From Acidobacteriota bacterium (GTDB lineage: Bacteria; Acidobacteriota; Terriglobia; Terriglobales; Acidobacteriaceae), in contig JAFDVP010000001.1 of the NCBI GenBank assembly GCA_018268895.1, positions 434,001-498,000 on the forward strand: a DNA stretch of 64,000 nucleotides. Direction: 5' to 3'. Below are positions 16,271 to 24,723 of this stretch, in pieces (positions within the stretch are counted from its first letter, which is position 1; each line of letters starts with the position of its first letter). The position numbers and the translations under genes are program-made. Below the pieces are notes generated by a model that searched no databases, was not told the DNA's origin, and saw only the letters and a program-made list of their open reading frames with translations.

Positions 16271-19036
16271 TCAGGGTGTCAGTGTCAGTATGTGTTTTGT
16301 TGCTGCATTGGTGGCTGCGGTCGAGAATGGCATAGGGAAGGTATTGCCGTTGTACCATGCAGGCCACTGGTCGAGAAAGAAAGGGCTGGCGGGATTGCCC
16401 GACTCGCCCAGCACAACGTTGAGCGTCGAGTTATCGAGGTCCGCCAGATTGGCGGTAAAGCGCTCGGAGGGGCCGAAGGTGCGGCCCACCTGCTTCACCG
16501 TGCTGTCATCGCCGCTCTGCGGCTGAACGCCTGTACCGATGCGCAGCCCTATCAGGTAACGCAGCAGGCGCGACTGGCTGTAGATGGGATGTTCGATATC
16601 GACAGGATGAGTGTGGCCGTACTTCCAGCGGCTGAGGTCGGACGGGGCCTCCCGGTCGCGTAGTCCGCGATCCACCACCGCAGTCAGCAGGTCATCCCAG
16701 TTGGCGTAACCGGATGGCAGCCAGCGCGCTGGCGTGTGCATGATGATCTGCTCGGCGGCGTAGCTCTTCGCTCCCCACGTGTAGAGCGCAGCCTGTGTTG
16801 CAGGCGCGGTGGTGTTTTTGGGAATGGACGCAGTTGCGGCAGTCGCCGTGCCGAGCCGCGGATCGAGAATGAGTTCCCACAGCGCAGCTCGTGCGGCATC
16901 GACGATGGAGGGAGCCACGGCGTCGATCTCAACCGAGCCGTTCCAGTTGCGCATGATATCGGCAGCCTGGTGGAGGCGGCGGTCTTTCGTGGAGGAGTGG
17001 TCGATGGCGTAGGCCAGACGCTGAGCAATGACACGGTCGAGATCGGAGTAGACGTCGGTCTGGAGTGAGAGCATGTCGCTGGGCGCGAGACGGTCGCGTG
17101 AGGAGAGCACCTTCCAGATGCGTTCATTGCGGTACGGCGCGGCCCAGTCGAGCGTGATGGTGTAGGGGTAGTTGTCCGGGGTCACGCGCGCGTTGGCGGT
17201 GGCCAACACTCCCCCTGGGGGATCGAAGGACTGCGGAAGAGCGACGAAGGGAATGTAGCCGATCCAGTCGAAGTGCCCGGTAACAGCGTCGACCGGCACA
17301 GGGCTGACTGGAGTCGGTTGCACAACCTGAACCGGCGCGGGAGGCTGTGCAGCGTTGCCCGGTTCAGCGGGAGGTGCAGGCTGAAGGAGCGCAGGAATTG
17401 CGGGTGGCGGAGCAGGCTGATCGGGATTGACGCGTATGGGGATGCGTCCCACTGCGTGGTAGCCAATGTGGCCCTGGTCGTCGGCGTAGACGACGTTCTG
17501 CGCTGGGCCGCCGAAGCTGGCGAAGGCCGCAAGGAAGCTGGGCCAGTCGGAGGCTGAGTTGATGTCGAGCAGAGGAGCGGAGAGGGTGGCGGGATCGTAG
17601 ATGGCCCAGCGCAGAGTGAGCGTGCGTGTCTCGCTTGGCAGCAGCGTTGTGATGACCGGGGTAAGCATCTCGCCGTGCTGTGTGGACGCAACATCGAGTG
17701 TCACGTCGGGCCTTCCCTTCACGTGGATCACTTCGGTCTGATGGAGCACGGGGTGCCACTCTCCATTTGCGGACTGAAACTCCGTGGAGGATCCGCTGCC
17801 GCGCAGGTGCTCGATGTAGATGTCCTGCACATCGGCGCCGAGGTTGGTGAAGCCCCAGGCGATATGAGCGTTGTGGCCGACGATGATGAAGGGCACGCCG
17901 GGAAGGGAGACTCCTGCGGCGTGGAAGTCTCCTGCGGCAGTGGATGCTTCGAGGTCGGCCTCATACCAGACACCGGGGAGGGTGTGGCTCAAGTGCATAT
18001 CGTTCGAGAGCAGAGGACGGCCGGAAGCGGTGCGCGCTCCCGAGACAACCCAGTTTCCGGAGCCTGCGCGGCAACCTTCGCAGAGGGGAGTGAGCGCATG
18101 GGTAAGAGCGATGAGATCCGAGGACGAAGCAGTTCGAGCTTCGCTCGAGTGGCCCACCTTAGCCGTCTTTGACGGCGAAGATGGGGCACCCGGGATTGTT
18201 GGGATAGCGAGCTTCGATTGTGACTCGTCCAGCGGAATGTCGGGAAGCTCCTGCGGTGCCGTCAGGTCGACCTGCGGCTGCGCCGGCGGGTGGTCGCGCC
18301 ACGAGCCGACGGGGTAGAGGTCGGTAACAAGTTCCGGTGCAAGATGCGCTGTGAGCGCCTCGCGGTTAAGTTTAGAGGGAAACGAGTTGGTCAGATCCTG
18401 AAACATGACGAGCCCGATGAGCAGGGAGTCGCGTGCGGTCCACGGCGCGGGCTGGTAGCGAAGGACGCGGAACTCAAGCGGAAGGTGAGAGCGCTGCTGT
18501 TCGATGGAGGCGTTGACGCCGCGCGCGTAGACCTCAAGGTAGTGCCGCTGCTCGGCAGGGACAGAGGAGATACTGCGGTCTGCCGTGGCGCGAAGTTGCA
18601 GGACGCGCTGGATGCGGTCGTGTTGCAGCAGTGAAGGCCCTAGGACCTCGGCCAGCTCGCCGGCGGCATGGCGGCGCATCAGGTCCATCTGGAAGAGACG
18701 GTCCTGTGCGGTCGTAAAGCCCTGCGCAAAGACGAGATCGTCGAGCGTGGCTGCATGGATGTGCGGTACGCCGCGAGCGTCACGCTGCACCGTGACGTTG
18801 GCCGAGAGACCGGGAGCGGAGAGGGTGCCGTCGATCTGCGGCAGGGAGGCTGTAAGCGTCTGCTGTATCCAGTGCCGTACGCCGACGAAGGCCGTGAGCA
18901 GAAGGATCAGAAGGATGCAGGTCGATATCGTCGCAGCCTTGGCGAAGCGGCCGGAGCGCTGTGGGGAGATGCTCTGTTCGGTACGGGGGCGTCGGGGAAT
19001 AAGGACCGGTTCCGGAGTCGGTTGAGGGAGGCTCAT
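16271..19036 (-). CDS. Penicillin acylase-family Ntn hydrolase with N-terminal membrane anchor
   Basis: 921 residues, membrane-anchored by a helix at about 35-55. VQRDARGVPHIHAATLDDLVFAQGFTTAQDRLFQMDLMRR is cut here to its key parts: RDxxGVPHI and the QDRLFQMD segment typical of the alpha subunit. The catalytic N-terminal nucleophile is Ser326 in GSGNW, where self-cleavage would release the beta subunit; LSNDMHL and GVPFIIVGHN follow. It hydrolyses amide bonds of acyl substrates (acyl-homoserine lactones or beta-lactams in relatives) in the periplasm. Odd points: a palindromic-element insert at residues about 282-296 in the pre-cleavage spacer, and a Pro/Ala-rich insert of about 50 residues before TGHFDWIGYIPF. 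Confidence 0.9.
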   Translation of the reverse strand: MSLPQPTPEPVLIPRRPRTEQSISPQRSGRFAKAATISTCILLILLLTAFVGVRHWIQQTLTASLPQIDGTLSAPGLSANVTVQRDARGVPHIHAATLDDLVFAQGFTTAQDRLFQMDLMRRHAAGELAEVLGPSLLQHDRIQRVLQLRATADRSISSVPAEQRHYLEVYARGVNASIEQQRSHLPLEFRVLRYQPAPWTARDSLLIGLVMFQDLTNSFPSKLNREALTAHLAPELVTDLYPVGSWRDHPPAQPQVDLTAPQELPDIPLDESQSKLAIPTIPGAPSSPSKTAKVGHSSEARTASSSDLIALTHALTPLCEGCRAGSGNWVVSGARTASGRPLLSNDMHLSHTLPGVWYEADLEASTAAGDFHAAGVSLPGVPFIIVGHNAHIAWGFTNLGADVQDIYIEHLRGSGSSTEFQSANGEWHPVLHQTEVIHVKGRPDVTLDVASTQHGEMLTPVITTLLPSETRTLTLRWAIYDPATLSAPLLDINSASDWPSFLAAFASFGGPAQNVVYADDQGHIGYHAVGRIPIRVNPDQPAPPPAIPALLQPAPPAEPGNAAQPPAPVQVVQPTPVSPVPVDAVTGHFDWIGYIPFVALPQSFDPPGGVLATANARVTPDNYPYTITLDWAAPYRNERIWKVLSSRDRLAPSDMLSLQTDVYSDLDRVIAQRLAYAIDHSSTKDRRLHQAADIMRNWNGSVEIDAVAPSIVDAARAALWELILDPRLGTATAATASIPKNTTAPATQAALYTWGAKSYAAEQIIMHTPARWLPSGYANWDDLLTAVVDRGLRDREAPSDLSRWKYGHTHPVDIEHPIYSQSRLLRYLIGLRIGTGVQPQSGDDSTVKQVGRTFGPSERFTANLADLDNSTLNVVLGESGNPASPFFLDQWPAWYNGNTFPMPFSTAATNAATKHILTLTP
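18151..18193 (-). repeat. Palindromic dispersed element, in-frame copy in the penicillin acylase gene
   Basis: CCCACCTTAGCCGTC (18153-18167), loop TTT, then GACGGCGAAGATGGG (18171-18185): a 15-bp stem with two mismatches, followed by the constant flank GCACCCGG. On the minus strand it encodes PGAPSSPSKTAKVGH, about 30-44 residues before the catalytic Ser326. Confidence 0.85.
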
Positions 19037-19151
19037 TGCGTTAGCAAAAGTCTAAATGTTTGGATGCAGTTACGTGGAACGTACGGGTTGGTGGCACGAA
19101 GAGTTGAAGTTTTGGTTTACTGAAGGTCTAGGTTGATTGAGAGGAGGGCTT

Positions 19152-20756
19152 TTGGAGTCGGTAGCGAGTCTCCATGCAATCGAACGGGTGGTGCTTCTGC
19201 TGCTGGTGATGGTGGCCGCGTTTGCGGTGATCGCCCACAGGTTGAAGACACCGTATCCGATCGTGCTTGTGCTGGCAGGGCTTCTGCTCAGCTTTATGCC
19301 GCACATGCCGCGTATCCCGCTCAACCCAAATTTTGTCTTTGTAATCTTTCTTCCGCCGCTGCTTTATTCGGCGGCATGGACTGTCTCATGGAGAGACTTC
19401 AGGCGAAATCTTCTGATCATCTCGCTGCTTGCCGTGGGGCTGGTTGGGTTCACGGTGTGGGGCGTTGCGGTGTTTTCCGAGCACTTCATCACGGCGCTCG
19501 ACTGGAAGGCCGGCTTCCTGCTGGGCGCGGTCTTGTCCACGACCGACGCAATTGCCGCGACATCGGTGGCCAAATCGCTCGGGCTGCCGCGGCGTATCGT
19601 CGACATTCTTGAAGGCGAGAGCCTGCTGAACGATGCGACCGGCCTGCTCGCTTTAGAGATTGGGCTGAGCTTGCTTGCGCGCGGCGATCTCCCGACGCTT
19701 GGTGAAAGCCTGGGAAGGCTGGCCTACATGATTGTAGGAGGGCTGGGGATCGGCCTGCTGATCGGTCTGGTCGTTGCCTGGTTTGAAAAGTTCGTTGACA
19801 ACGGCCCGGTGGAACTGGTGTTGAGCCTGATCGTTCCTTATGCGGCATATCTTGCAGGCGAAGAAGCGAAGGCTTCAGGTGTGCTCGCGGTTGTGGCATG
19901 TGGGCTCTATGTGAGCCGCCAGAGCGCAAGAATCTTCTCGCCCGCCGTGCGCATACAGGTGACGGGCGCGTGGCAGGCGATGACGTTTGTCCTGAACGGT
20001 ATCGTCTTTCTGCTGATCGGCCTCCAGATGCCCTATGTGCTGGCCGGAATTCAGGGTGGCTACAGCATGGTGACGCTGTTGGAATACGGCGCCGCCTTCA
20101 GCGCCATCCTGATCGCACTGCGGATGATCTGGGTTGCGCCGGCTGTATGGCTGGCGAATTTCAAGAACTGGTTGAAGCAGCGAAATGAACATATCTCGCA
20201 ACGCGAGACCTTTGTGATTGGATGGACGGGGATGCGCGGCGTTATCGCGCTGGCCGCCGCGGTCTCTGTGCCGGAGATGATCAATGGGCAGGAGTTCGGC
20301 CCGCGCAACCTGATCGTCTTTCTCACGTTCATGGTGATCCTGGTCACGCTGGTGTTGCAGGGGCTGACGTTGCCGTCAGTGATCCGCGCTCTCGGTCTGG
20401 AGGGTGAGACCGGCATGGAGCCCGAAGAGCGCGAGGCGCGAAGGCTCGCTCTGAAGGAGGCCCTCGGATATCTGGAGCAGGGCCGGCAGGGAAAGAGCGA
20501 AGCCTATGCTCACGCGTATGACGACCTGATCGACCGTTACGAGCATCGCCTCGCCGAGTTGATCGAAGACGAATCGGAGCACGGAGCCACCAAATCGCAG
20601 GTCTACCAGGAGCTGGTGCGTGCGGCGCGCGGCGCACTTGAAGCGGAGCGCAAGACGATCATCCACCTGCGTGACGAGGGAGCGATCTCCGACGATGTGC
20701 TTCGCAAGATGGAGCGCGTGCTCGACCTGGAAGAGAGCAAATACCAGATCAGTTAG
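19152..20756 (+). CDS. CPA1-family Na+/H+ antiporter
   Basis: About 535 residues with eleven or twelve hydrophobic segments. LKTPYPIVLVLAGLLL, FLPPLLYSAAW, LSTTDAIAATSV and EGESLLNDATGLL are classic CPA1 motifs; the Asp residues in TTDA and LLND are the ion-binding site. IGWTGMRGVIALAAAVSVP is the conserved late helix. The C-terminal 110 residues are a charged cytoplasmic helix (HRLAELIEDESEHG). The open frame begins at 19137, but GAGGAGG at 19141-19147 points to TTG 19152 as start. The enzyme exchanges external protons for cytoplasmic sodium. The stop overlaps the convergent CPBP gene by 8 bp. Confidence 0.92.
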   Translation: MESVASLHAIERVVLLLLVMVAAFAVIAHRLKTPYPIVLVLAGLLLSFMPHMPRIPLNPNFVFVIFLPPLLYSAAWTVSWRDFRRNLLIISLLAVGLVGFTVWGVAVFSEHFITALDWKAGFLLGAVLSTTDAIAATSVAKSLGLPRRIVDILEGESLLNDATGLLALEIGLSLLARGDLPTLGESLGRLAYMIVGGLGIGLLIGLVVAWFEKFVDNGPVELVLSLIVPYAAYLAGEEAKASGVLAVVACGLYVSRQSARIFSPAVRIQVTGAWQAMTFVLNGIVFLLIGLQMPYVLAGIQGGYSMVTLLEYGAAFSAILIALRMIWVAPAVWLANFKNWLKQRNEHISQRETFVIGWTGMRGVIALAAAVSVPEMINGQEFGPRNLIVFLTFMVILVTLVLQGLTLPSVIRALGLEGETGMEPEEREARRLALKEALGYLEQGRQGKSEAYAHAYDDLIDRYEHRLAELIEDESEHGATKSQVYQELVRAARGALEAERKTIIHLRDEGAISDDVLRKMERVLDLEESKYQIS

Positions 20757-21825
20757 CGAGCGCGGTGCCGTCTTCGGCAGAGGATGCTGGCGGAGGCAGG
20801 GGCATCTTCGTCGCGTAATCGGAGGCGTTGCGCGGCTGGGTGAAGTGAACGAGCAACGCCAACAACGCAAGCACAGGAAGGCAGTAGACACTGCCTTCGG
20901 GGCCAGTGGCCCCACCGCTCAACAGCGGCGTCCCAACGGGATGCGTTGCGAGCAGACGATGTCCAACGAAGGTCCCGCTGTCGGCAACTCCGAAGAGGAA
21001 TGACTGGCCGTAGTCCCACGCAGCGTGAAGTCCAATGGCCCACCAAAGCGAACCCGTGCGCCAAAGGCTGAAGCAGAAGAGCAGGGAAGCAAGCCCCGCA
21101 CAAATAAGCCCGGCGGGACTCTCTCCGGGGTTGGAGCCATGCACGGCCCCAAAGCCGAACGAGATCAGTGCGGCTGCGGCCCAGAAACCGAAGGCACGTG
21201 GATCAATCTTCGCCGAGATGCGTGGAGCAAGTCCAGCCAGGCCGCGGGCGAGCGTGTATTGCAGAAATCCGCGGAAGAGGTACTCCTCAAAGAAACCGAT
21301 GGCCAGGAAGCCGGGAATCCACAGCAGAGCGTAGCGGAAGGCGTCGCCGCCGAAGAGAAGCCGCCGGTCGATGACGAGCAGATTCGCCTTGAGCAGAAAG
21401 AAAACAAGCAGAGAGATGGCCGCGAGTCCGGTGATGGCGCCACTCAGCAGCCGGACGATCTTTTTATCGTCGCCAAGACCGTAGATGCTGATAGGTCGGT
21501 CTTCGATCTTCGCCATCACCCAGGTGACCAGCGCCGCAACAAGGAACCCTGAGACCTCAAGCACGAAGACCGGCAGCGGTCCGGGAGCGTGTTCCATCGT
21601 ATGTGGCGAGACAAGGTGAGTTGCCTGCAACACACCGTTCATGCACTTGAAGAAGACGACGAGCATGACGATGGCGATTACGATGCTCCATCCGGCGCGA
21701 AGGCCATAAGGACCGAAGAAGACGGGCGAGTGCTCGTTGTGCGCGGTCGTGTGCTCTGGGGTGACGGGAAGATCTTCTTGCAATGCTGGACCTCGTGGCG
21801 AATGGTGTCGCCTGTCTGTGAGCAT
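20749..21825 (-). CDS. CPBP-family intramembrane metalloprotease (CAAX-protease-like)
   Basis: 358 residues, about eight membrane helices. The family motifs are present: FFEEYLFRGF (motif 1, tandem Glu), FGFGAVHG (motif 2, His) and LHAAWDYGQS (motif 3, His). Bacterial members are putative glutamic/metallo intramembrane proteases, some acting in peptide maturation or immunity; no peptide precursor gene is seen next to this one. The N-terminal 30 residues are polar and of uncertain start. Its 3' end overlaps the antiporter stop in the convergent direction. Confidence 0.88.
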   Translation of the reverse strand: MLTDRRHHSPRGPALQEDLPVTPEHTTAHNEHSPVFFGPYGLRAGWSIVIAIVMLVVFFKCMNGVLQATHLVSPHTMEHAPGPLPVFVLEVSGFLVAALVTWVMAKIEDRPISIYGLGDDKKIVRLLSGAITGLAAISLLVFFLLKANLLVIDRRLLFGGDAFRYALLWIPGFLAIGFFEEYLFRGFLQYTLARGLAGLAPRISAKIDPRAFGFWAAAALISFGFGAVHGSNPGESPAGLICAGLASLLFCFSLWRTGSLWWAIGLHAAWDYGQSFLFGVADSGTFVGHRLLATHPVGTPLLSGGATGPEGSVYCLPVLALLALLVHFTQPRNASDYATKMPLPPPASSAEDGTALAN

Positions 21826-21931
21826 ATAGCAGTGCGTCGTAGCCCATTCAGCTTGTCGATGGAAGAAGGTGGGATATGCTAGAGGCTTCGAGTGCGAGAG
21901 AAAAGACGCTCGCTGACAGGAGCTTCACGGT

Positions 21932-22921
21932 TTGGATTGCAGAGTTTTCTATCACGACAAGTGTTTCGACGGAGCCTGCTCGGCTTCAGTATTTACCCGC
22001 TTTCACCGTGAGTGCGTGAAGACGGCGTCGACGTTTTCCTACCATGGCCTGGTGCATCGCGCGGGAGCTCTCTTCAACGAGAGCGACTTCATCGACGGCG
22101 ACAATGCGATCGTCGACTTCAAGTACTCCACTTCGAAGAAGGTGACATGGTGGTTCGATCACCACCTGAGCGCGTTCCTGACTCCTGAAGACCAGGCTGA
22201 CTTTGAGCGCGGACAGGCCAACGGCTCCCAGGCGATGCGGAAGTTCTACGACGCGACCTACACCTCGTGCACGGGGCTGATCATGGATGTCGCCGCACAG
22301 AAGTTCGGCTTCCGCACCGAGGGGCTTGAAGAGCTGCGCTACTGGGCAGACATCGTCGATGGAGCGAAGTATGAGAACGCTAAGGCTGCCGTTGAGATGG
22401 CTGCTCCCGCGATGAAGCTGACGGCGGTGATTGAGAGCACGCAGGACGATACGTTGGTGAAGCGCCTGATTCCTCTGCTCACGGAGATGCCACTGCAAGA
22501 GGTGCTCGATCAGTCGTTTGTGCAGGAATTGCTGGGGCCCTTGATGGAACGCCACTGGGCGGGGCTGGAACTGATCAAGTCCCGGGCGTCTCTCGACAGG
22601 GGCGTGATTGCCTTCGACATCACCGACCATCCCACGGAGGGCTACAACAAGTTCATCCCGTACTACCTGTTTCCTGAGGGAACGTACAACGTGGGGCTCA
22701 GCAAGTCGTCTTTCCGGACGAAGGTCGCTGTGGGGACGAATCCCTGGACCAGGCTCTCTGAGAAGAAACTGGCGAACCTGGCGGAGATCTGCGAGCGTTA
22801 CGGTGGCGGCGGGCACGCGCGTGTGGGAGCGGTCAGCTTTCCACCCGACCGTGAAGACGACGCACGCAAGGCTGCCGGAGAGATTGCCGTCGAACTGCGA
22901 GCCCGAGAAATATCCGTCTGA
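21932..22921 (+). CDS. DHH/DHHA1-family phosphoesterase
   Basis: 329 residues from TTG 21932, preceded by AGGAG at 21919. FYHDKCFDGACSA holds metal-binding Asp residues, DHH is at 76-78, and the C-terminal DHHA1 domain carries ERYGGGGHARVGA. Relatives degrade short oligonucleotides or cyclic dinucleotides, or act on other phosphodiesters; the TTCTGL and FTRFHRE segments do not decide between these. It is cytoplasmic, with no signal or membrane segment. A 51-residue membrane peptide follows 48 bp downstream. Confidence 0.82.
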   Translation: MDCRVFYHDKCFDGACSASVFTRFHRECVKTASTFSYHGLVHRAGALFNESDFIDGDNAIVDFKYSTSKKVTWWFDHHLSAFLTPEDQADFERGQANGSQAMRKFYDATYTSCTGLIMDVAAQKFGFRTEGLEELRYWADIVDGAKYENAKAAVEMAAPAMKLTAVIESTQDDTLVKRLIPLLTEMPLQEVLDQSFVQELLGPLMERHWAGLELIKSRASLDRGVIAFDITDHPTEGYNKFIPYYLFPEGTYNVGLSKSSFRTKVAVGTNPWTRLSEKKLANLAEICERYGGGGHARVGAVSFPPDREDDARKAAGEIAVELRAREISV

Positions 22922-22969
22922 GCAACCGCAGAAGGATTACAGTTCTCTGAGATGGAAGAGGGCTGTACC

Positions 22970-23125
22970 ATGAATCCTGTGATTTGGGGCGGTGTGGTGG
23001 TTCTTCTCCTGATCTTTGTCTTTGCCATCACGATGGGCAAGACCAGGTGGGGTCGCTCGGAGCTGGATAAACAACCGGGCACTCCCGGTAGTAAAGGTCG
23101 CGTGAGCGGCGGAGACGACGACTAG
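22970..23125 (+). CDS. Small single-pass membrane protein, unknown function
   Basis: A 51-codon frame (ATG 22970 to TAG 23123-23125). It begins MNPVIWGGVVVLLLIFVFAI, one strong hydrophobic helix, followed by a basic juxtamembrane patch (GKTRWGR) and a polar Gly/Asp tail ending GGDDD. An in-frame ATG at 22952 would add six residues. A purine-rich GGAAGAGGG stretch precedes ATG 22970. Size, clean topology and codon use like its neighbours favour a real gene. It is probably co-transcribed with the DHH phosphoesterase. I do not recognise a family. Confidence 0.6.
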   Translation: MNPVIWGGVVVLLLIFVFAITMGKTRWGRSELDKQPGTPGSKGRVSGGDDD

Positions 23126-23286
23126 GCAACAGTCTATTGCTGCTTGCAAAAGATAGTGGACTGCCATCAAGCGCTAAAGTCCCCTACTACACCAGCCTGG
23201 GTCGCGGCCGCAGGGTTGAAGCCAGTATTGCGCGATATGAGGGCTGAAGGCCCGCTCCATGGCTTTGTGAACACAGATGCAAAAGC

Positions 23287-23322
23287 AAAGCGGTCAGCGA
23301 AGATACCCTCGCTGACCGCTTT
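23287..23322. terminator. Bidirectional terminator-like hairpin between the small ORF and rseP
   Basis: AAAGCGGTCAGCGA and TCGCTGACCGCTTT pair perfectly over 14 bp with an 8-base loop, and a T-rich stretch follows on each strand (TTTTAT on plus, TTTGCTTTTGC on minus). It serves the convergent transcripts ending at 23125 (plus) and 23337 (rseP, minus). The preceding 23126-23286 contains GGGCTGAAGGCCCG-type repetitive sequence and no gene that I can support. Confidence 0.8.
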
Positions 23323-23336
23323 TATGCTGGCTCAAA

Positions 23337-24689
23337 TCAGGGTCTGAGCTTCGCGAACAAACCCAACTTGCTGATGTCGTTGAAGATCACCATCGCCGCG
23401 AAGACCAGGATGCAGACAAACGCAACCTGGTAGACGCGCTCCTTGAGCTGCTGGTTCAGGTCGCGGCGCAGCAGGGACTCCACCAACAGGAAGAGGATCA
23501 TTCCACCGTCGAGGATCGGGATCGGCAGCAGGTTGAAGATACCGAGGTTGATAGAGATGTACGCCATCAGTCCAATGATGGGCATCCAGCCCGGCATCGA
23601 AGCGGCCTGGTGAATCTGCTGTCCAATACCGATGGGGCCGGAGAGCGAGCGCACCGAGACCTGGCGGGTGAACATCCGCTTCATGACCTCGATGATCAGC
23701 AACGAGCCCTTCTTGTTGTACTCCCACGAGGCAGCGACGGCCTTGGTGAAGGGAAGCCGTTCGATCTTGACTGGAGGCTGCACGGGCCGGAAGCCCATCT
23801 GGTAGTACTTCGTTCCATCGCCGGCATCGCCGAGAACGGGAGTGAGATGCATCGGAATCAAGGTGCCGTTTCGATTGATCATGAGCGAAACGGGTTTGCC
23901 GGCGGTGTCCTGCAGGTAAGCCAGCAGGGCTGAGACGGAGTGAAGCTGGAGGCCGTCGATGGTCTGGATCTTGTCACCCGGTTGCATCCCCGCGCGAGCC
24001 GCCGGCAGACTCTCCTCACCGGAGAGGTTGTTTACCTGGACAGGCCCATTCTGCATCTTGGGGATCAGGCCGAGCTTATCGAGCGAGAAGTTGTCAGCGC
24101 CGCCTTTGGACTCGACGAAGAGCTTGGTGTCGACCCGCTGGCCGTCGTGCATGTAAGAGAAAGCGACGTTCTGGTTGATGTTCAGCAGCGATCGAATGGC
24201 GACCTGGTCCCAGGTCGGGTTCTCGACGGTGTCGTAGTGGACGATGAGATCGCCGGATTTTATGCCCGTCTGTGAGGCCGGAGTACTGACCGGGATGTAG
24301 TCGGTGAGCGCGAGGCTCGAGATGTACTCCTGCACCTCGTTGTGCAACATGGAGACGCCGGTCATCAGGCCGAGGGCAAGAATAAAGTTGGCGAAGGGGC
24401 CAGCCAGCGCGACGAGGATACGCTGCCACCGTGGATGGGCGTTGAAGTCGCCGGGGTCGGTTGGGGCTTCGCCGGGATTGTCGCCGGACATCTTGACGTA
24501 ACCGCCGAGCGGCAGCAGCGAAAGGCGGTAGTCGGTATCTCCGCGTTTGAAGCCGAAGAGTCGCTTGCCGAAGCCGATGGAGAAGGTTTCAACACGGATT
24601 CCGCAGAGCTTTGCCACGGCAAAGTGGCCGAACTCGTGGACAAGAACCATGATGCCGAGCACGATGCCTAGCTGAATGATGGTGGACAT
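23337..24689 (-). CDS. rseP: RIP metalloprotease RseP (site-2 protease, M50)
   Basis: 450 residues. The zinc motif HEFGH is at 18-22 in the first helix. GIRVETFSIGFGKRLFGF and LLPLGGYVKM are conserved in RseP, two PDZ-like regions fill the middle, and LLPIPILDGG is the C-terminal LDG motif. RseP cleaves anti-sigma factors or leftover signal peptides within the inner membrane. It is last in the dxr-rseP arrangement usual in bacteria: 34 bp separate it from dxr. A bidirectional hairpin lies directly downstream. Confidence 0.95.
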   Translation of the reverse strand: MSTIIQLGIVLGIMVLVHEFGHFAVAKLCGIRVETFSIGFGKRLFGFKRGDTDYRLSLLPLGGYVKMSGDNPGEAPTDPGDFNAHPRWQRILVALAGPFANFILALGLMTGVSMLHNEVQEYISSLALTDYIPVSTPASQTGIKSGDLIVHYDTVENPTWDQVAIRSLLNINQNVAFSYMHDGQRVDTKLFVESKGGADNFSLDKLGLIPKMQNGPVQVNNLSGEESLPAARAGMQPGDKIQTIDGLQLHSVSALLAYLQDTAGKPVSLMINRNGTLIPMHLTPVLGDAGDGTKYYQMGFRPVQPPVKIERLPFTKAVAASWEYNKKGSLLIIEVMKRMFTRQVSVRSLSGPIGIGQQIHQAASMPGWMPIIGLMAYISINLGIFNLLPIPILDGGMILFLLVESLLRRDLNQQLKERVYQVAFVCILVFAAMVIFNDISKLGLFAKLRP

Positions 24690-24723
24690 AAAAGGGAGTA
24701 GGAACCTCGTTTACCTGTGCGGC

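Noticed and set aside
20749..21825. CPBP protease as part of a bacteriocin or immunity locus
   Set aside because: No small precursor peptide or transporter is adjacent; its neighbours are an antiporter and a phosphoesterase.
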